Shown: positions 44,224 through 52,379 of the stretch, in pieces
How the letters are laid out: each line of letters starts with the position of its first letter
Numbering within the stretch: the stretch's first letter is position 1
Origin: Berkiella_A sp050252335
GTDB lineage: Bacteria > Pseudomonadota > Gammaproteobacteria > Berkiellales > Berkiellaceae
NCBI GenBank assembly: GCA_050252335.1
Contig: JBFWLB010000009.1
Coordinates: forward strand, 1-61,239
Direction: 5' to 3'
DNA length: 61,239 bases
Program-made: the position numbers and the translations under genes
Notes under the pieces: model-generated
Told to the model about the DNA's origin: nothing
What the model saw: only the letters and a program-made list of their open reading frames with translations
The model's database searches: none

Positions 44224-44979
44224 ATGAACATAAAAGATCAAGTCGTTCTTGTTTCGGGTGGTGGTAGTGGTATGGGAGAAAGAGTGTGTCATTCATTGGC
44301 ACAGCAGGGTGCAACAGTTATCGTGCTTGATCGGCATGCAGAAAATGCGCATCGCGTTGCCGAAGCCATAAAGGGTGTGGCTTTAGTTTGTGATATTACA
44401 GATGAAAAATCTTTGGAAGATGCTATGCATGGTTTAGCAATAGCGCTTCAAACAAAACTTAAAGTCGTGGTCAATTGTGCAGGTGTAGCGCCTGCACAGC
44501 GTATGGTTGGCAAGAAAGGGCCAGTTGCTTTAGAGTGGTTTGAGCAAGTAATTAAAGTGAATTTAATTGGCACCTTTAATGTCATGCGTTTAGCTGCGCA
44601 TCTTATGATCCAGCATGCAAAAGAAAAAGAAGAAAATGGCGTTATTATTAATACGGCTTCAATAGCTGCCTTTGATGGACAAATAGGTCAAAGTGCTTAT
44701 AGTGCTTCTAAAGGGGGCGTTGTGGCAATGACTTTGCCATTAGCGCGTGAATTAGCACAATTTGGAATACGTGTGATGACCATTGCACCGGGTTTGATTA
44801 ATACGCCCATGTTACAAGGTATGCCAGATGCTGTGACAGAAGCATTGATCAGTCAAACGGTTTATCCAAAGCGGTTTGGTGAGACATCAGAATATGCCAA
44901 ACTGGTTGCACATATTATTGATAATCCGATGTTAAACGGAGAGGTGATACGTCTCGACGGTGCCATGCGTATGGCCTAA
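44224..44979 (+). CDS. Short-chain dehydrogenase, probably 3-hydroxyacyl-CoA/3-hydroxy-2-methylbutyryl-CoA dehydrogenase
   Basis: NAD-dependent SDR of 251 residues. The Rossmann motif SGGGSGMGERV is at 13-23, the cofactor-choosing Asp in VIVLDRH suggests NAD, NCAGVAPA follows, and the catalytic Ser (NTASIAAFDG), Tyr and Lys (SAYSASKGG) are intact. It resembles type-II 3-hydroxyacyl-CoA dehydrogenases (HSD17B10 family), which act in isoleucine and fatty acid oxidation. It is divergent from liuA and beside a second acyl-CoA dehydrogenase, fitting branched-chain amino acid breakdown. Confidence 0.88.
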   Translation: MNIKDQVVLVSGGGSGMGERVCHSLAQQGATVIVLDRHAENAHRVAEAIKGVALVCDITDEKSLEDAMHGLAIALQTKLKVVVNCAGVAPAQRMVGKKGPVALEWFEQVIKVNLIGTFNVMRLAAHLMIQHAKEKEENGVIINTASIAAFDGQIGQSAYSASKGGVVAMTLPLARELAQFGIRVMTIAPGLINTPMLQGMPDAVTEALISQTVYPKRFGETSEYAKLVAHIIDNPMLNGEVIRLDGAMRMA

Positions 44980-45050
44980 AGTCTTCGTCTTTTTCTTTCT
45001 GGCGTTGTTGCCTGTGTTATTTTGCAGTCCTTGTGACTTTCTGCTTTTCT

Positions 45051-45216
45051 GGCAAATGAGCGTAGCGAATGATTTTTCCCACTTTGTAAAGGGGGAAAGC
45101 GTGAAACGCTAGGGGGATTTAGGCCTCAAATTTATATTGTGCAGCTAAATCTCCCTGACACTACGTGTCTTCCCTCTTTACAAAGAGGGAGTTTGATTTG
45201 TTATGCTCATCTAATT
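45051..45216. repeat. Dispersed palindromic element, copy 3
   Basis: Same architecture as copies 1 and 2: ATGAGCGTAGCGAAT outer arm, CACTTTGTAAAGGGGG, inner hairpin AGCGT-GAA-ACGCT, AGGGGGATTTA, then TAAATCTCCCT, inner hairpin GACAC-TAC-GTGTC and CCCTCTTTACAAAGAGGG. The right outer arm ATTTGTTATGCTCAT differs from a perfect complement only by C-to-T changes that keep G-U pairing. Confidence 0.85.
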
Positions 45217-45311
45217 TTAACTTTACCCCTTTTTCTGCAATTCTTTCCAATTACAATTTTAAGTGTTGCTGCCCGCGTTATCTCGCAATGCTCATTACTT
45301 TCCGCTTTTCT

Positions 45312-45477
45312 GGCAAATGAGCGTAGCGAATGATTTTTCCCACTTTGTAAAGGGGGAAAGCGTGAAACGCTAGGGGGATTTAGGCCTCAAATTTATATTG
45401 TGCAGCTAAATCTCCCTGACACTGCGTGTCTTCCCTCTTTGCAAAGAGGGAGTTTGATTTGCTGTGCTCATCTAATT
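45312..45477. repeat. Dispersed palindromic element, copy 4
   Basis: Near-identical to copy 3, 261 bases downstream, as part of the tandem duplication. It differs by few bases, for example GACAC-TGC-GTGTC in the right hairpin (loop change only) and CTTTGCAAAGAGGG. Confidence 0.85.
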
Positions 45478-45495
45478 TTAACTTTACCCCTCTTT

Positions 45496-46623
45496 CTACA
45501 ACGCTTTCCCAATCACTATTTTTTGTATTTCACTTGAACCTTCATAAATTGAGGTTACGCGCACATCACGATAAATTCTTTCAACAGGAAAATCACTGAG
45601 ATATCCGTATCCTCCCAAGATTTGTATCGCTTCTCTACAAACATGTTCAGCACGTTCTGTTGCAAAGAGTTTTGCCATAGCTGCTTCTTTGATAACACTG
45701 TGACCCATGTCTCGTTTGCTGGCTGCATAGTGTATTAATTGACGTGCCGCTTCTAATTCAGTTGCCATCTCTGCAAGTTTAAATTGTATGGCTTGGTGCT
45801 GAAATATTTTTTTACCAAAGCTTTCTCGTTCTTTTGCATACTGCAAGCTGAATTCAAAGGCTTTTTGTGCCATACCGAGGGCTTGTGCGCCGATGCCTAA
45901 ACGACCACATTCCAGCGTAGAAAGGGCAATTTTATAGCCTTCGCCCAGTTGGCCAAGCAGATATTCTTCGGGCACACTGACATTGTCCAGCACAATTTGT
46001 GCAATGTTTGAGGTATGTTGACCCATTTTGCTTTCAAGTTTTGCAACCGTATACCCTTTTGTGTGAGTAGGAACGATGAAGGCACTGATCTCTCTTTTAT
46101 CATTTTGATGATGAGTTGTTGCAAATACAATCGCAATATCTGCAATATCTCCAGAAGTGATGAATTGTTTAACGCCATTGAGGATATAGTGATTGCCTTG
46201 CTTTATTGCTTTGCTTTGAATATTAATGGCATCACTGCCTGCTTGAGGTTCAGACAAACAAAAAGCGCCTAAGAGTTTACCTTGAGCCATTGGTTTTAAA
46301 AATTGCTCTTTTTGCGCTTCGGAACCATACTTTAATAAAGGTAAAGTGCCTACACTGTTATGCACACCAAGGATGGTAGAAACACCGCCATCTGCTTTTG
46401 CTATTTCTTCCATAAAGAGAACATAAGAAAGATAATCACATTCAGCACCACCCAAATGTTCTGGAACTAAAACACCCATAAAACCTGCTTGTGCAAAAGG
46501 CTCGAGTGCCGCTCTGGGAAATTGCTTTTTTTTTGCCCATTCTTCTGCAAAAGGAGTAATATGTTTATTTGCTAGTTGCCTTGCAGTTTCTCGTATGAGT
46601 TTGTGCTCTTCCTTGAGTAGCAT
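45496..46623 (-). CDS. Acyl-CoA dehydrogenase (short/branched-chain)
   Basis: FAD flavoenzyme of 375 residues. Conserved segments: CLSEPQAGSDAINIQ, KQFITSGDIADIAIVFA, LECGRLGIGAQALGMAQ, REAIQILGGYGYLSDFPVERIYRDVR and the C-terminal IYEGSSEIQKIVIGKAL with the catalytic Glu. It is distinct from LiuA and likely oxidises short or methyl-branched acyl-CoAs from isoleucine or valine, together with the neighbouring SDR. ATG 46623 has GGAG upstream; GTG 46632 would add three residues. The gene end lies inside the tandem duplication. Confidence 0.92.
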   Translation of the reverse strand: MLLKEEHKLIRETARQLANKHITPFAEEWAKKKQFPRAALEPFAQAGFMGVLVPEHLGGAECDYLSYVLFMEEIAKADGGVSTILGVHNSVGTLPLLKYGSEAQKEQFLKPMAQGKLLGAFCLSEPQAGSDAINIQSKAIKQGNHYILNGVKQFITSGDIADIAIVFATTHHQNDKREISAFIVPTHTKGYTVAKLESKMGQHTSNIAQIVLDNVSVPEEYLLGQLGEGYKIALSTLECGRLGIGAQALGMAQKAFEFSLQYAKERESFGKKIFQHQAIQFKLAEMATELEAARQLIHYAASKRDMGHSVIKEAAMAKLFATERAEHVCREAIQILGGYGYLSDFPVERIYRDVRVTSIYEGSSEIQKIVIGKAL

Positions 46624-46791
46624 AAATAACACTCCATGACCATTCGTCGATTATTATACTTTTAAACGGTTACTATATAAGAATATTGCTAAAATAACTG
46701 CCTGGCTATTAGCCTTAATATATTTTGGCTGTTAGAATTTTCCTCTTAAGAAAGATTGCATAACATTTTGCGTCGCAAAAAGGAGATCCTT

Positions 46792-47871
46792 GTGAATCAA
46801 GAGAATACGGTCGTAGCAAATTTTGCCATCTCCTATTTTCGTTATCTAGATGAAAATGGAATTTGTTCAAAAGAGTTGCCTGCATATCTACAGGATCCAC
46901 AGCATATTGAAAAATTATATAAGATGATGGTCAAAACAAGAATATTTGATAAAAAAGCCATCACCTTGCAGCGTACAGGTAAATTAGGTACTTATCCTTC
47001 TACTTTAGGCCAAGAAGCCATTTGTGTGGGTATTGGTGCTGCGATGAAAAAAGAAGATGTGTTGTGTCCCTATTATCGTGAATATGGCGCGCAATTTTGG
47101 CGTGGTGTTCGTATGGAAGAGATTTTATTGTATTGGGGCGGTGATGAAATAGGGAGCGCTTTTAAAGACAATCCACATGATTTCCCTATTTGTGTACCCA
47201 TTGCAAGTCAATGTTTACATGCTGTAGGTGCTGCATTTGCTTTTCAGTACCGCCAAGAAAAAAGGGCGGTTGTTGCTACTATCGGAGATGGTGGTACATC
47301 TCGCGGTGATTTTTATGAAGCCTTGGGCGTTGCTGGCGTTTGGAAGTTACCTGTTGTATTTGTTATCAACAACAACCAATGGGCAATCTCTGTTGCGAGA
47401 GAGAAGCAAACTGCTTCAGAAACATTAGCTCAAAAAGGCATTGCTTGTGGTGTTCCTTCTCTTCAAGTTGATGGGAATGATATTTTTGCCGTTACGCAAA
47501 AAGTTGAAGAAGCTTTAGCGCGTGCACGTAATGGTGAAGGCCCTACCTTGATTGAAGCGATTACCTATCGTATGTGTGATCATACAACAGCAGATGATGC
47601 GAGCCGCTACAGACCTGATGCAGAACTCAAAGCACATGAAAAATTTGATCCTGTCAAACGCCTAAAACAATATCTGCTAGATAAAGGTTCTTGGGATGAG
47701 GCGCGTGAAAGTAAAATGATTGAGTCTTTTACGCAAGAAGTAAACGATGCAGTAGCGCGATATCTTGAAACATCAACACCACCTGCCGAAGTTATGTTTG
47801 AACACTTATATGCCACTTTACCCAGCGCATATGAGGCTCAATACCAAGCATTAAAAGAGGGAACAAAATGA
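46792..47871 (+). CDS. 2-Oxoacid dehydrogenase E1 component alpha subunit (branched-chain or pyruvate)
   Basis: Thiamine-diphosphate decarboxylase subunit, 359 residues from a GTG start with AGGAG six bases upstream; the frame is open to 46756, but that extension lacks a ribosome-binding site. RTGKLGTYPSTLGQEA, CPYYREYGAQFWRG and the ThDP motif GDGGTSRGDFYEA...NNNQWAIS are clear, as is the phosphorylation-loop region TTADDASRYR. First gene of an E1alpha-E1beta-E2 operon. The location beside leucine genes favours the branched-chain complex; a pyruvate dehydrogenase of the same architecture is the alternative. No E3 gene is present. Confidence 0.9.
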   Translation: MNQENTVVANFAISYFRYLDENGICSKELPAYLQDPQHIEKLYKMMVKTRIFDKKAITLQRTGKLGTYPSTLGQEAICVGIGAAMKKEDVLCPYYREYGAQFWRGVRMEEILLYWGGDEIGSAFKDNPHDFPICVPIASQCLHAVGAAFAFQYRQEKRAVVATIGDGGTSRGDFYEALGVAGVWKLPVVFVINNNQWAISVAREKQTASETLAQKGIACGVPSLQVDGNDIFAVTQKVEEALARARNGEGPTLIEAITYRMCDHTTADDASRYRPDAELKAHEKFDPVKRLKQYLLDKGSWDEARESKMIESFTQEVNDAVARYLETSTPPAEVMFEHLYATLPSAYEAQYQALKEGTK

Positions 47872-48848
47872 CCGCTATTACATTAATTGAAGCCGTTAAC
47901 AAAGCCTTAGCTTATGAATTAGAGCACGATCCCAATGTTGTGGTATATGGTGAAGATGTTGGTGTGAATGGAGGCGTATTTCGTGCCACAGATGGTTTGG
48001 CAAAAAGCTTTGGAGAACACCGCGTTAAAGATTCTCCTTTAGCTGAGAACTTGATTGCTGGGTTGGCTGTTGGTATGTCTGCAATGGGATTAAAGCCTGT
48101 AGCAGAAATTCAATTTTTAGGTTTTATTTACGCTGCTTTAGATCAAATTATTAGCCATGCAAGCCGTTTGCGTAATCGCACGCGAGGACGATTAAGTTGT
48201 CCAATGGTGATTCGTACGCCCTATGGTGCGGGTATTCATGCCCCTGAGCACCACTCAGAAAGTATCGAAGCGATGTTTGCGCATGTACCAGGATTACGGG
48301 TTGTCATTCCATCCTCTCCCAGTCGTGCTTATGGATTATTATTAGCAGCCATTCGTGATCCAGATCCCGTTATATTTCTAGAGCCAACGCGAGTTTATCG
48401 GTTAATGAAAGAAGAAGTAGAAGATAACGGCGAAGCATTACCGTTAGACGTTTGTTTTCAGTTACGAGAAGGGAATGATGTTACTTTGGTTGCTTGGGGT
48501 GCAATGATGCACGAAACCTTACAGGCTGCTGATGAGCTTGCAAAAAACGGTATTACAGCGGATGTCATTGATGTTGCGACCATTAAGCCTTTAGATATTA
48601 ATACAATTTTAAATTCTGTGCATAAAACAGGCCGCTGTGTGATTGTGCAAGAATCTGTCTCAACCTGTTCTGTTGGATCAGAGATTTCTGCGCTCATTGC
48701 AGAGAATGCCTTAACCTCATTAATGGCGCCTGTTGTGAGAGTCTCTGGTTATGACACCATTGTCCCCTTATATAAACTTGAAAAAACATATCTTCCAAGT
48801 AAACAAAGGATTTTAACGGCTGTACAACAAGTTTTGGAGTTCGCATGA
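47868..48848 (+). CDS. 2-Oxoacid dehydrogenase E1 component beta subunit
   Basis: A 326-residue transketolase-like beta subunit that completes the E1 heterotetramer. Typical segments: VVVYGEDVGVNGGVFRATDGL, RVKDSPLAENLIAGLAVGMSAMG, RTPYGAGIHAPEHHSESIEA, PSSPSRAYGLLLAAIRDPDPVIFLEP and VIDVATIKPLD. The Glu of GEDVG region and LAEN interact with ThDP. It overlaps E1alpha by four bases (ATGA) and E2 by four bases, so the three subunits are translationally coupled. Confidence 0.94.
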   Translation: MTAITLIEAVNKALAYELEHDPNVVVYGEDVGVNGGVFRATDGLAKSFGEHRVKDSPLAENLIAGLAVGMSAMGLKPVAEIQFLGFIYAALDQIISHASRLRNRTRGRLSCPMVIRTPYGAGIHAPEHHSESIEAMFAHVPGLRVVIPSSPSRAYGLLLAAIRDPDPVIFLEPTRVYRLMKEEVEDNGEALPLDVCFQLREGNDVTLVAWGAMMHETLQAADELAKNGITADVIDVATIKPLDINTILNSVHKTGRCVIVQESVSTCSVGSEISALIAENALTSLMAPVVRVSGYDTIVPLYKLEKTYLPSKQRILTAVQQVLEFA

Positions 48849-49939
48849 AGATATTTCATTTGCCTGATTTGGGAGAAGGATTGCCGGATGCTGAGATTGT
48901 AAAATGGCATGTTGCTGAAGGTGATACTATTGTAGAAGATCAAGCCTTGGTTTCCATGGAAACAGCGAAGGCAGTTGTAGAAGTTCCTTCTCCTTTTGCT
49001 GGCAGGGTAAAAAAACTGCATGGTAAAGAAGGTGATATTATTGCAACAGGCGCACCTTTGATAGAATTTGAAGTCAGTGCTAAGGAAGATAGAGGAACGG
49101 TTGCAGGTAAAATCGAAGTCAGTGATGAGATCATCAAAGAAACTGCGATTTCAGCATCTGGCAAAGCTTCTGGTATCAAAGTATTGCCCGCGGTGCGTGC
49201 ACTTGCAAATAAGCTCAATGTGGATCTCTCCGTTGTTTCTGCAACTGGCGCAAATGGCACCATCACTGCCGATGATGTAAAAAGAGCAAGCGAAGCATTG
49301 AATCAGGCCGGCCCTTTAGAACCTTTAAAAGGTGTTCGGCGTATGATGGCGATAACGATGGCGCAATCGCATAGTGAAGTTGTACCTGTTACGATTGTAG
49401 ATGATGTGGATATTCATGCATGGGCTGATAAAGGTGATTACACGGTGCGTGTTATTCAAGCAATGGTTGCGGCTTGTCAGCAAGAAAAGTCATTGAATGC
49501 TTGGTTTGATTCTGTACAGTTAGGTCGACGTCTATTAAAAGAAGTGCACGTTGGTTTAGCTATGGATACACCAGATGGTTTATTTGTTCCGGTAATCAAA
49601 GATGCACACAGCAAAGATGCGAAAATGTTGCGTGATGAGATTAATAGTCTTAAAACAGAAGTAAGTTCAAGGACTATTAAGCCTGAGAAATTGCAAGGCG
49701 CTACAATCGTTTTATCTAATTTTGGAAAATTTGCAGGCCGTTATGCAAATCCAATTGTTGTTCCGCCGATGGTTGCTATTTTAGGTGTTGGCGCATTGCG
49801 CAAAGAAGTCGTGGTTGTGAATAATGATCCACAAGTGCACCCTGTATTGCCATTGTCATTAAGTTTTGATCATCGTTCTGTGACAGGAGGCGAAGCAACC
49901 CGCTTCTTGAAAGTACTGATAGATGAATTGAAGAAATAG
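48845..49939 (+). CDS. Dihydrolipoamide acyltransferase E2 component
   Basis: A 364-residue E2 with one lipoyl domain (1-80, lipoyl Lys in SMETAKAVVEV), a peripheral-subunit-binding domain (VLPAVRALANKLNVDL, about 115-150) and the catalytic chloramphenicol-acetyltransferase fold from about 155. The active-site motif reads DHRSVTGG; His is present, and Thr takes the place of the usual Asp in DHRxxDG, a variant I recall in some gammaproteobacterial E2s. It is compact compared with three-lipoyl enzymes. Last gene of the operon, followed by an intrinsic terminator. Confidence 0.92.
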   Translation: MKIFHLPDLGEGLPDAEIVKWHVAEGDTIVEDQALVSMETAKAVVEVPSPFAGRVKKLHGKEGDIIATGAPLIEFEVSAKEDRGTVAGKIEVSDEIIKETAISASGKASGIKVLPAVRALANKLNVDLSVVSATGANGTITADDVKRASEALNQAGPLEPLKGVRRMMAITMAQSHSEVVPVTIVDDVDIHAWADKGDYTVRVIQAMVAACQQEKSLNAWFDSVQLGRRLLKEVHVGLAMDTPDGLFVPVIKDAHSKDAKMLRDEINSLKTEVSSRTIKPEKLQGATIVLSNFGKFAGRYANPIVVPPMVAILGVGALRKEVVVVNNDPQVHPVLPLSLSFDHRSVTGGEATRFLKVLIDELKK

Positions 49940-49958
49940 CAATTACCTAGGTAAATTC

Positions 49959-49983
49959 AAAAAGGCGCTTTAAGCGCCTTTTT
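49959..49983. terminator. Bidirectional intrinsic terminator between E2 and doxX genes
   Basis: AAAAAGGCGCTT pairs with AAGCGCCTTTTT around a single central T, giving a GC-rich hairpin flanked by an A-run and a T-run, so it can work for the rightward E2 operon and the leftward doxX gene. Confidence 0.9.
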
Positions 49984-49985
49984 GG

Positions 49986-50450
49986 TTAATATCGATATTC
50001 TTTGCATTTTTGGTTGAGTAGCCAGTCAATAGAGAGCTTTCCAGGACCGTGTACCATCAGCACCATAATCATTACTCCCCAGTAAAGATGTTGATGAAAG
50101 CCAGCTAAACCTTGGGATGTCCATAGAAATGGATAGGAATAAAGCGCTACAAGGTTAACGATAAATAAACCAACGGCCGCAAAGCGACTAAACAAGCCAA
50201 TTAACAGCAGAAGAGGTAAAACTAATTCGCCAGTTGTTCCCAAATACGCGGCAATATCGGCAGGAATCAGCGGCACTTCATATTCATTTTCAAATAGCAT
50301 TAACGTGCTATCCCAGCTTTGCACTTTATTTAAGCCAGAATTCCAGAAAAATACCATGAATAGCCAAGCACGTAATGTTAGATCGACAAAAGGCGCTAGT
50401 GTGCTTAATAAGTTGGCCAATGTACTGTATAGACGTGATAGTCTTTCCAT
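49986..50450 (-). CDS. DoxX family membrane protein
   Basis: A 154-residue protein with four hydrophobic segments and the DoxX pattern: LRAWLFMVFFWNSGLNKVQSW in the first segment, TTGELVLPLLLLIGLFSRFAA in the second, then VALYSYPFLW and HLYWGVMIMVLMVHGPGKLSIDW. Family functions are poorly defined (respiration or redox-related membrane complexes). Convergent with the 2-oxoacid dehydrogenase operon, sharing the terminator. No obvious partner gene. Confidence 0.88.
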   Translation of the reverse strand: MERLSRLYSTLANLLSTLAPFVDLTLRAWLFMVFFWNSGLNKVQSWDSTLMLFENEYEVPLIPADIAAYLGTTGELVLPLLLLIGLFSRFAAVGLFIVNLVALYSYPFLWTSQGLAGFHQHLYWGVMIMVLMVHGPGKLSIDWLLNQKCKEYRY

Positions 50451-50664
50451 AGATTTCTATTTCCCTAATTCTATTAAATATTAATCAGCTTTTAACTGAC
50501 TGGTATTACATCTAAAGTAGCACTTATTATCAATAAAATTTTCTTTATAGCTTAAATAGCAAGATTCTTTAGATGAGGAATGAGTCATTACTTATATTTT
50601 TTATGCTACTATTCTGGTGTCGTTAAACATTTTTAAGAATGAGATATAAAGCAAGGAGCTTATT

Positions 50665-50970
50665 ATGCGTAAAGGGGGTATGGGATTATTATTTATGAGT
50701 GTTGGTTTATTATTTTCTCAAGCTGCATTTTCAACTGAAATGATACGCTATGAACATGATCTGCATTACAATAAAGCCACCAATCATAAAACCTATCAAC
50801 AAAGTGCTAACTATACACAAGGCACTGATCGTAAAACATCCGGCCAGAAACGCCAAACCAATCAGCAATCCAATCTGGACGCGCATCAAGGTGGAAGGCC
50901 TCATTATTATAAAGACGATTCTTATAACCGCCGTAATGCCGATCGTCACGGGGTACGTGAAAAAAATTAA
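50665..50970 (+). CDS. Small secreted hydrophilic protein
   Basis: A 101-residue protein with a likely Sec signal peptide (MRKGGMGLLFMSVGLLFSQ, cleavage after AAFS). The mature part is rich in Asn, Gln, Lys, His and Tyr, with little hydrophobic core, and ends HGVREKN. AAGGAGC precedes the ATG. No family recognised. It is the first of four small exported proteins on the plus strand (to 52625), whose C-termini loosely resemble each other (REKN, RDRN, GDRN, RDRK). Antisense frames across it are shadows. Confidence 0.8.
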   Translation: MRKGGMGLLFMSVGLLFSQAAFSTEMIRYEHDLHYNKATNHKTYQQSANYTQGTDRKTSGQKRQTNQQSNLDAHQGGRPHYYKDDSYNRRNADRHGVREKN

Positions 50971-51260
50971 CTGTGATTAAATGAAGGGAGATCAAGGTTT
51001 GGGTCTCCTAATTATTATTCTTTATACAGTCATATATTTTTTGGGGCTTCAGTGAGCCGCTATTTTTCTTCACTCATCACTTTTATATAAAAAATATTTT
51101 TAAAATCATTATATTACTTTGACCACCTGCTTTATGTATTTTGTGATAGGTCACAGCTACTTTTTAGCAATAAGTGTGTATCAACCTTTATTCATCCTTC
51201 AAACTGGTATATAAAATATTAAAGTGACACTGTTTTTGGGTATTAATGAGGAGCCATTGA

Positions 51261-51568
51261 ATGTTAACGAAAAACCTATTATTAAGTTTGATTTTTTCTT
51301 TAAGCTTGGGCTTAGTTACTGCCTCTCATGCGATGTCTGGCGGTGGTAGTGGTGGCGGCAGCGGTGGCGGCAGCGGTGGTGGTGGTAGCGGTAGTGAAGC
51401 GGCGCAGATAATGATAATGGCATGCAAAGAAGTGTAGGAAGTGCTGCTGTTGAGCGTGCTAGAAATGATGGTGGAACGCATATCAATGACATGACAGAAG
51501 GTCGTGGTGGTGCGCCTGCAGGCACTAATGCTGAATCAGCGCTGGAGCGAATGAGAGATAGAAACTAA
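51261..51568 (+). pseudogene. Frameshifted secreted Gly/Ser-rich protein, paralogue of the gene at 51951
   Basis: From the ATG at 51261 (GAGGAG upstream) the frame encodes a signal peptide MLTKNLLLSLIF... ending SHA, then a GGGS-repeat linker, and stops at 51435-51437 after 58 residues. Inserting one G near 51399 (GAAGCGGC to GAAGGCGGC) restores SEGGADN, as in the paralogue's SEGGDNN, and opens the frame to the TAA at 51566-51568, ending MRDRN like the paralogue's GDRN. So an ancestral product of about 102 residues was broken by a single-base deletion, or the base is a sequencing error, or the frame is phase-variable in the repetitive GGC/GGT tract. Confidence 0.8.
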
Positions 51569-51612
51569 GTTACTATTTCTGAAACAGCTTCTCATAAAAT
51601 AAAGTTTGTTTT

Positions 51613-51650
51613 ATAGGGGGTGTGGTAATCGTATTGCCCCCTATTTTTTT
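51613..51650 (+). terminator. Intrinsic terminator after the frameshifted gene
   Basis: ATAGGGGG (51613-51620) and CCCCCTAT (51637-51644) form a strong stem followed by a run of seven Ts. Confidence 0.9.
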
Positions 51651-51950
51651 CTACTTGATAACATACAAAAAAAGATCACTTTTATCGAGAGATTTGAGTT
51701 TTCTACCTTATCCTTTATGCAGTAATCTACTTACTGTAGCTTAAGCTTCCTTTTATTTATCTGTATTGCAAATATTAATAGAAAATTTTTTTAAAATCAT
51801 GATGTTATTTTTTTCTTGTGTGCTTTTAAGGTTGTTGTAAGTTGTAGAGCTGTGCATGATGTTTAAATATCAACTATTATTCATTTGCTAAACTGGGATA
51901 ATAAAAGATATTAAAGCCACTTTGGTTTTGAATGTTAGGAGTGATTTTGT
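51651..51950. other. Duplicated upstream region of the second secreted paralogue
   Basis: No gene is visible. The last 80-100 bases resemble the region before 51261: both have TATCAAC, ATTATTCAT or TTATTCAT, AAACTGG, ATATTAAAG and a CACTnT string at equal distances from the ATG. The promoter and leader were therefore duplicated with the gene, with a period of 690 bases. Confidence 0.6.
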
Positions 51951-52220
51951 ATGTTAACGAAAAATTTATTATTAAGTTTAATCTTTTCTTTAGGTTTGGG
52001 CCTAGTAACTGCGGCTCATGCTGGTAGTGAAGGTGGTGGCGCAGATGGCGGTGGTTCGGGCGATTCTAGCTCTGGCAGTGAGGGCGGAGATAATAATGAT
52101 GTAAAGAGGGGGTCTAGTATTTCTCCTCAAAATAGCCGTCAAGGAGAGGTGCGAGAAGGTGATCCTCCTGCAAATCATCCTGCTGTGCGTGCAGAAAAAT
52201 TTATGGGTGATAGAAACTAG
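51951..52220 (+). CDS. Small secreted Gly/Ser-rich protein
   Basis: An 89-residue protein, intact paralogue of the gene at 51261. A signal peptide (MLTKNLLLSLIFSLGLGLVTAAHA) is followed by a Gly/Ser/Asp-rich segment (about 25-55) and a polar C-terminus ending KFMGDRN. The first fourteen residues are identical to those of the broken paralogue. No cysteine or lipobox is present, so export to periplasm or beyond is likely. The ATG has AGGAG at ribosome-binding distance. Function unknown. Confidence 0.85.
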   Translation: MLTKNLLLSLIFSLGLGLVTAAHAGSEGGGADGGGSGDSSSGSEGGDNNDVKRGSSISPQNSRQGEVREGDPPANHPAVRAEKFMGDRN

Positions 52221-52248
52221 TTTAAGTATCCATTCAATTTTATGCTTT

Positions 52249-52274
52249 GGAGCTTGTATGAAAATACGAGTTCC
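52249..52274 (+). terminator. Terminator-like hairpin after the secreted protein gene
   Basis: GGAGCTTGTAT (52249-52259) pairs with ATACGAGTTCC (52264-52274), 11 pairs including two G-U, closed by a GAAA tetraloop. Only a weak T-rich stretch follows further on. Confidence 0.6.
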
Positions 52275-52379
52275 ATTGTCCTTCAATGTTTTTCCCTAAT
52301 CTTTTTATTTTAATGCTAAAATTGAGAGTATAGTCTTCTTGTTTTCAAAGCTATCTGTAAAGGATGTACAAGGACGAGT

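Larger units (their letters stand above)
45002..45523. repeat. Tandem duplication, two units of about 261 bp
   Basis: The segment starting at about 45002 (GCGTTGTTGCC) is repeated from about 45263 (GTGTTGCTGCC) with a constant offset of 261 bases. The central part is nearly identical and the edges have diverged. Each unit contains one palindromic element. The second unit runs into the last codons of the acyl-CoA dehydrogenase gene (45496 onward), and the first unit ends with a decayed counterpart of that gene end, showing that the duplication copied part of the gene. Confidence 0.85.

Noticed and set aside
45139..45333. Plus-strand 64-codon frame
   Set aside because: Lies in the tandem duplication and palindromic elements; no coding signal.
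50731..50995. Three overlapping frames around the small secreted protein
   Set aside because: Antisense or shifted frames; only the frame at 50665 has a signal peptide and ribosome-binding site.
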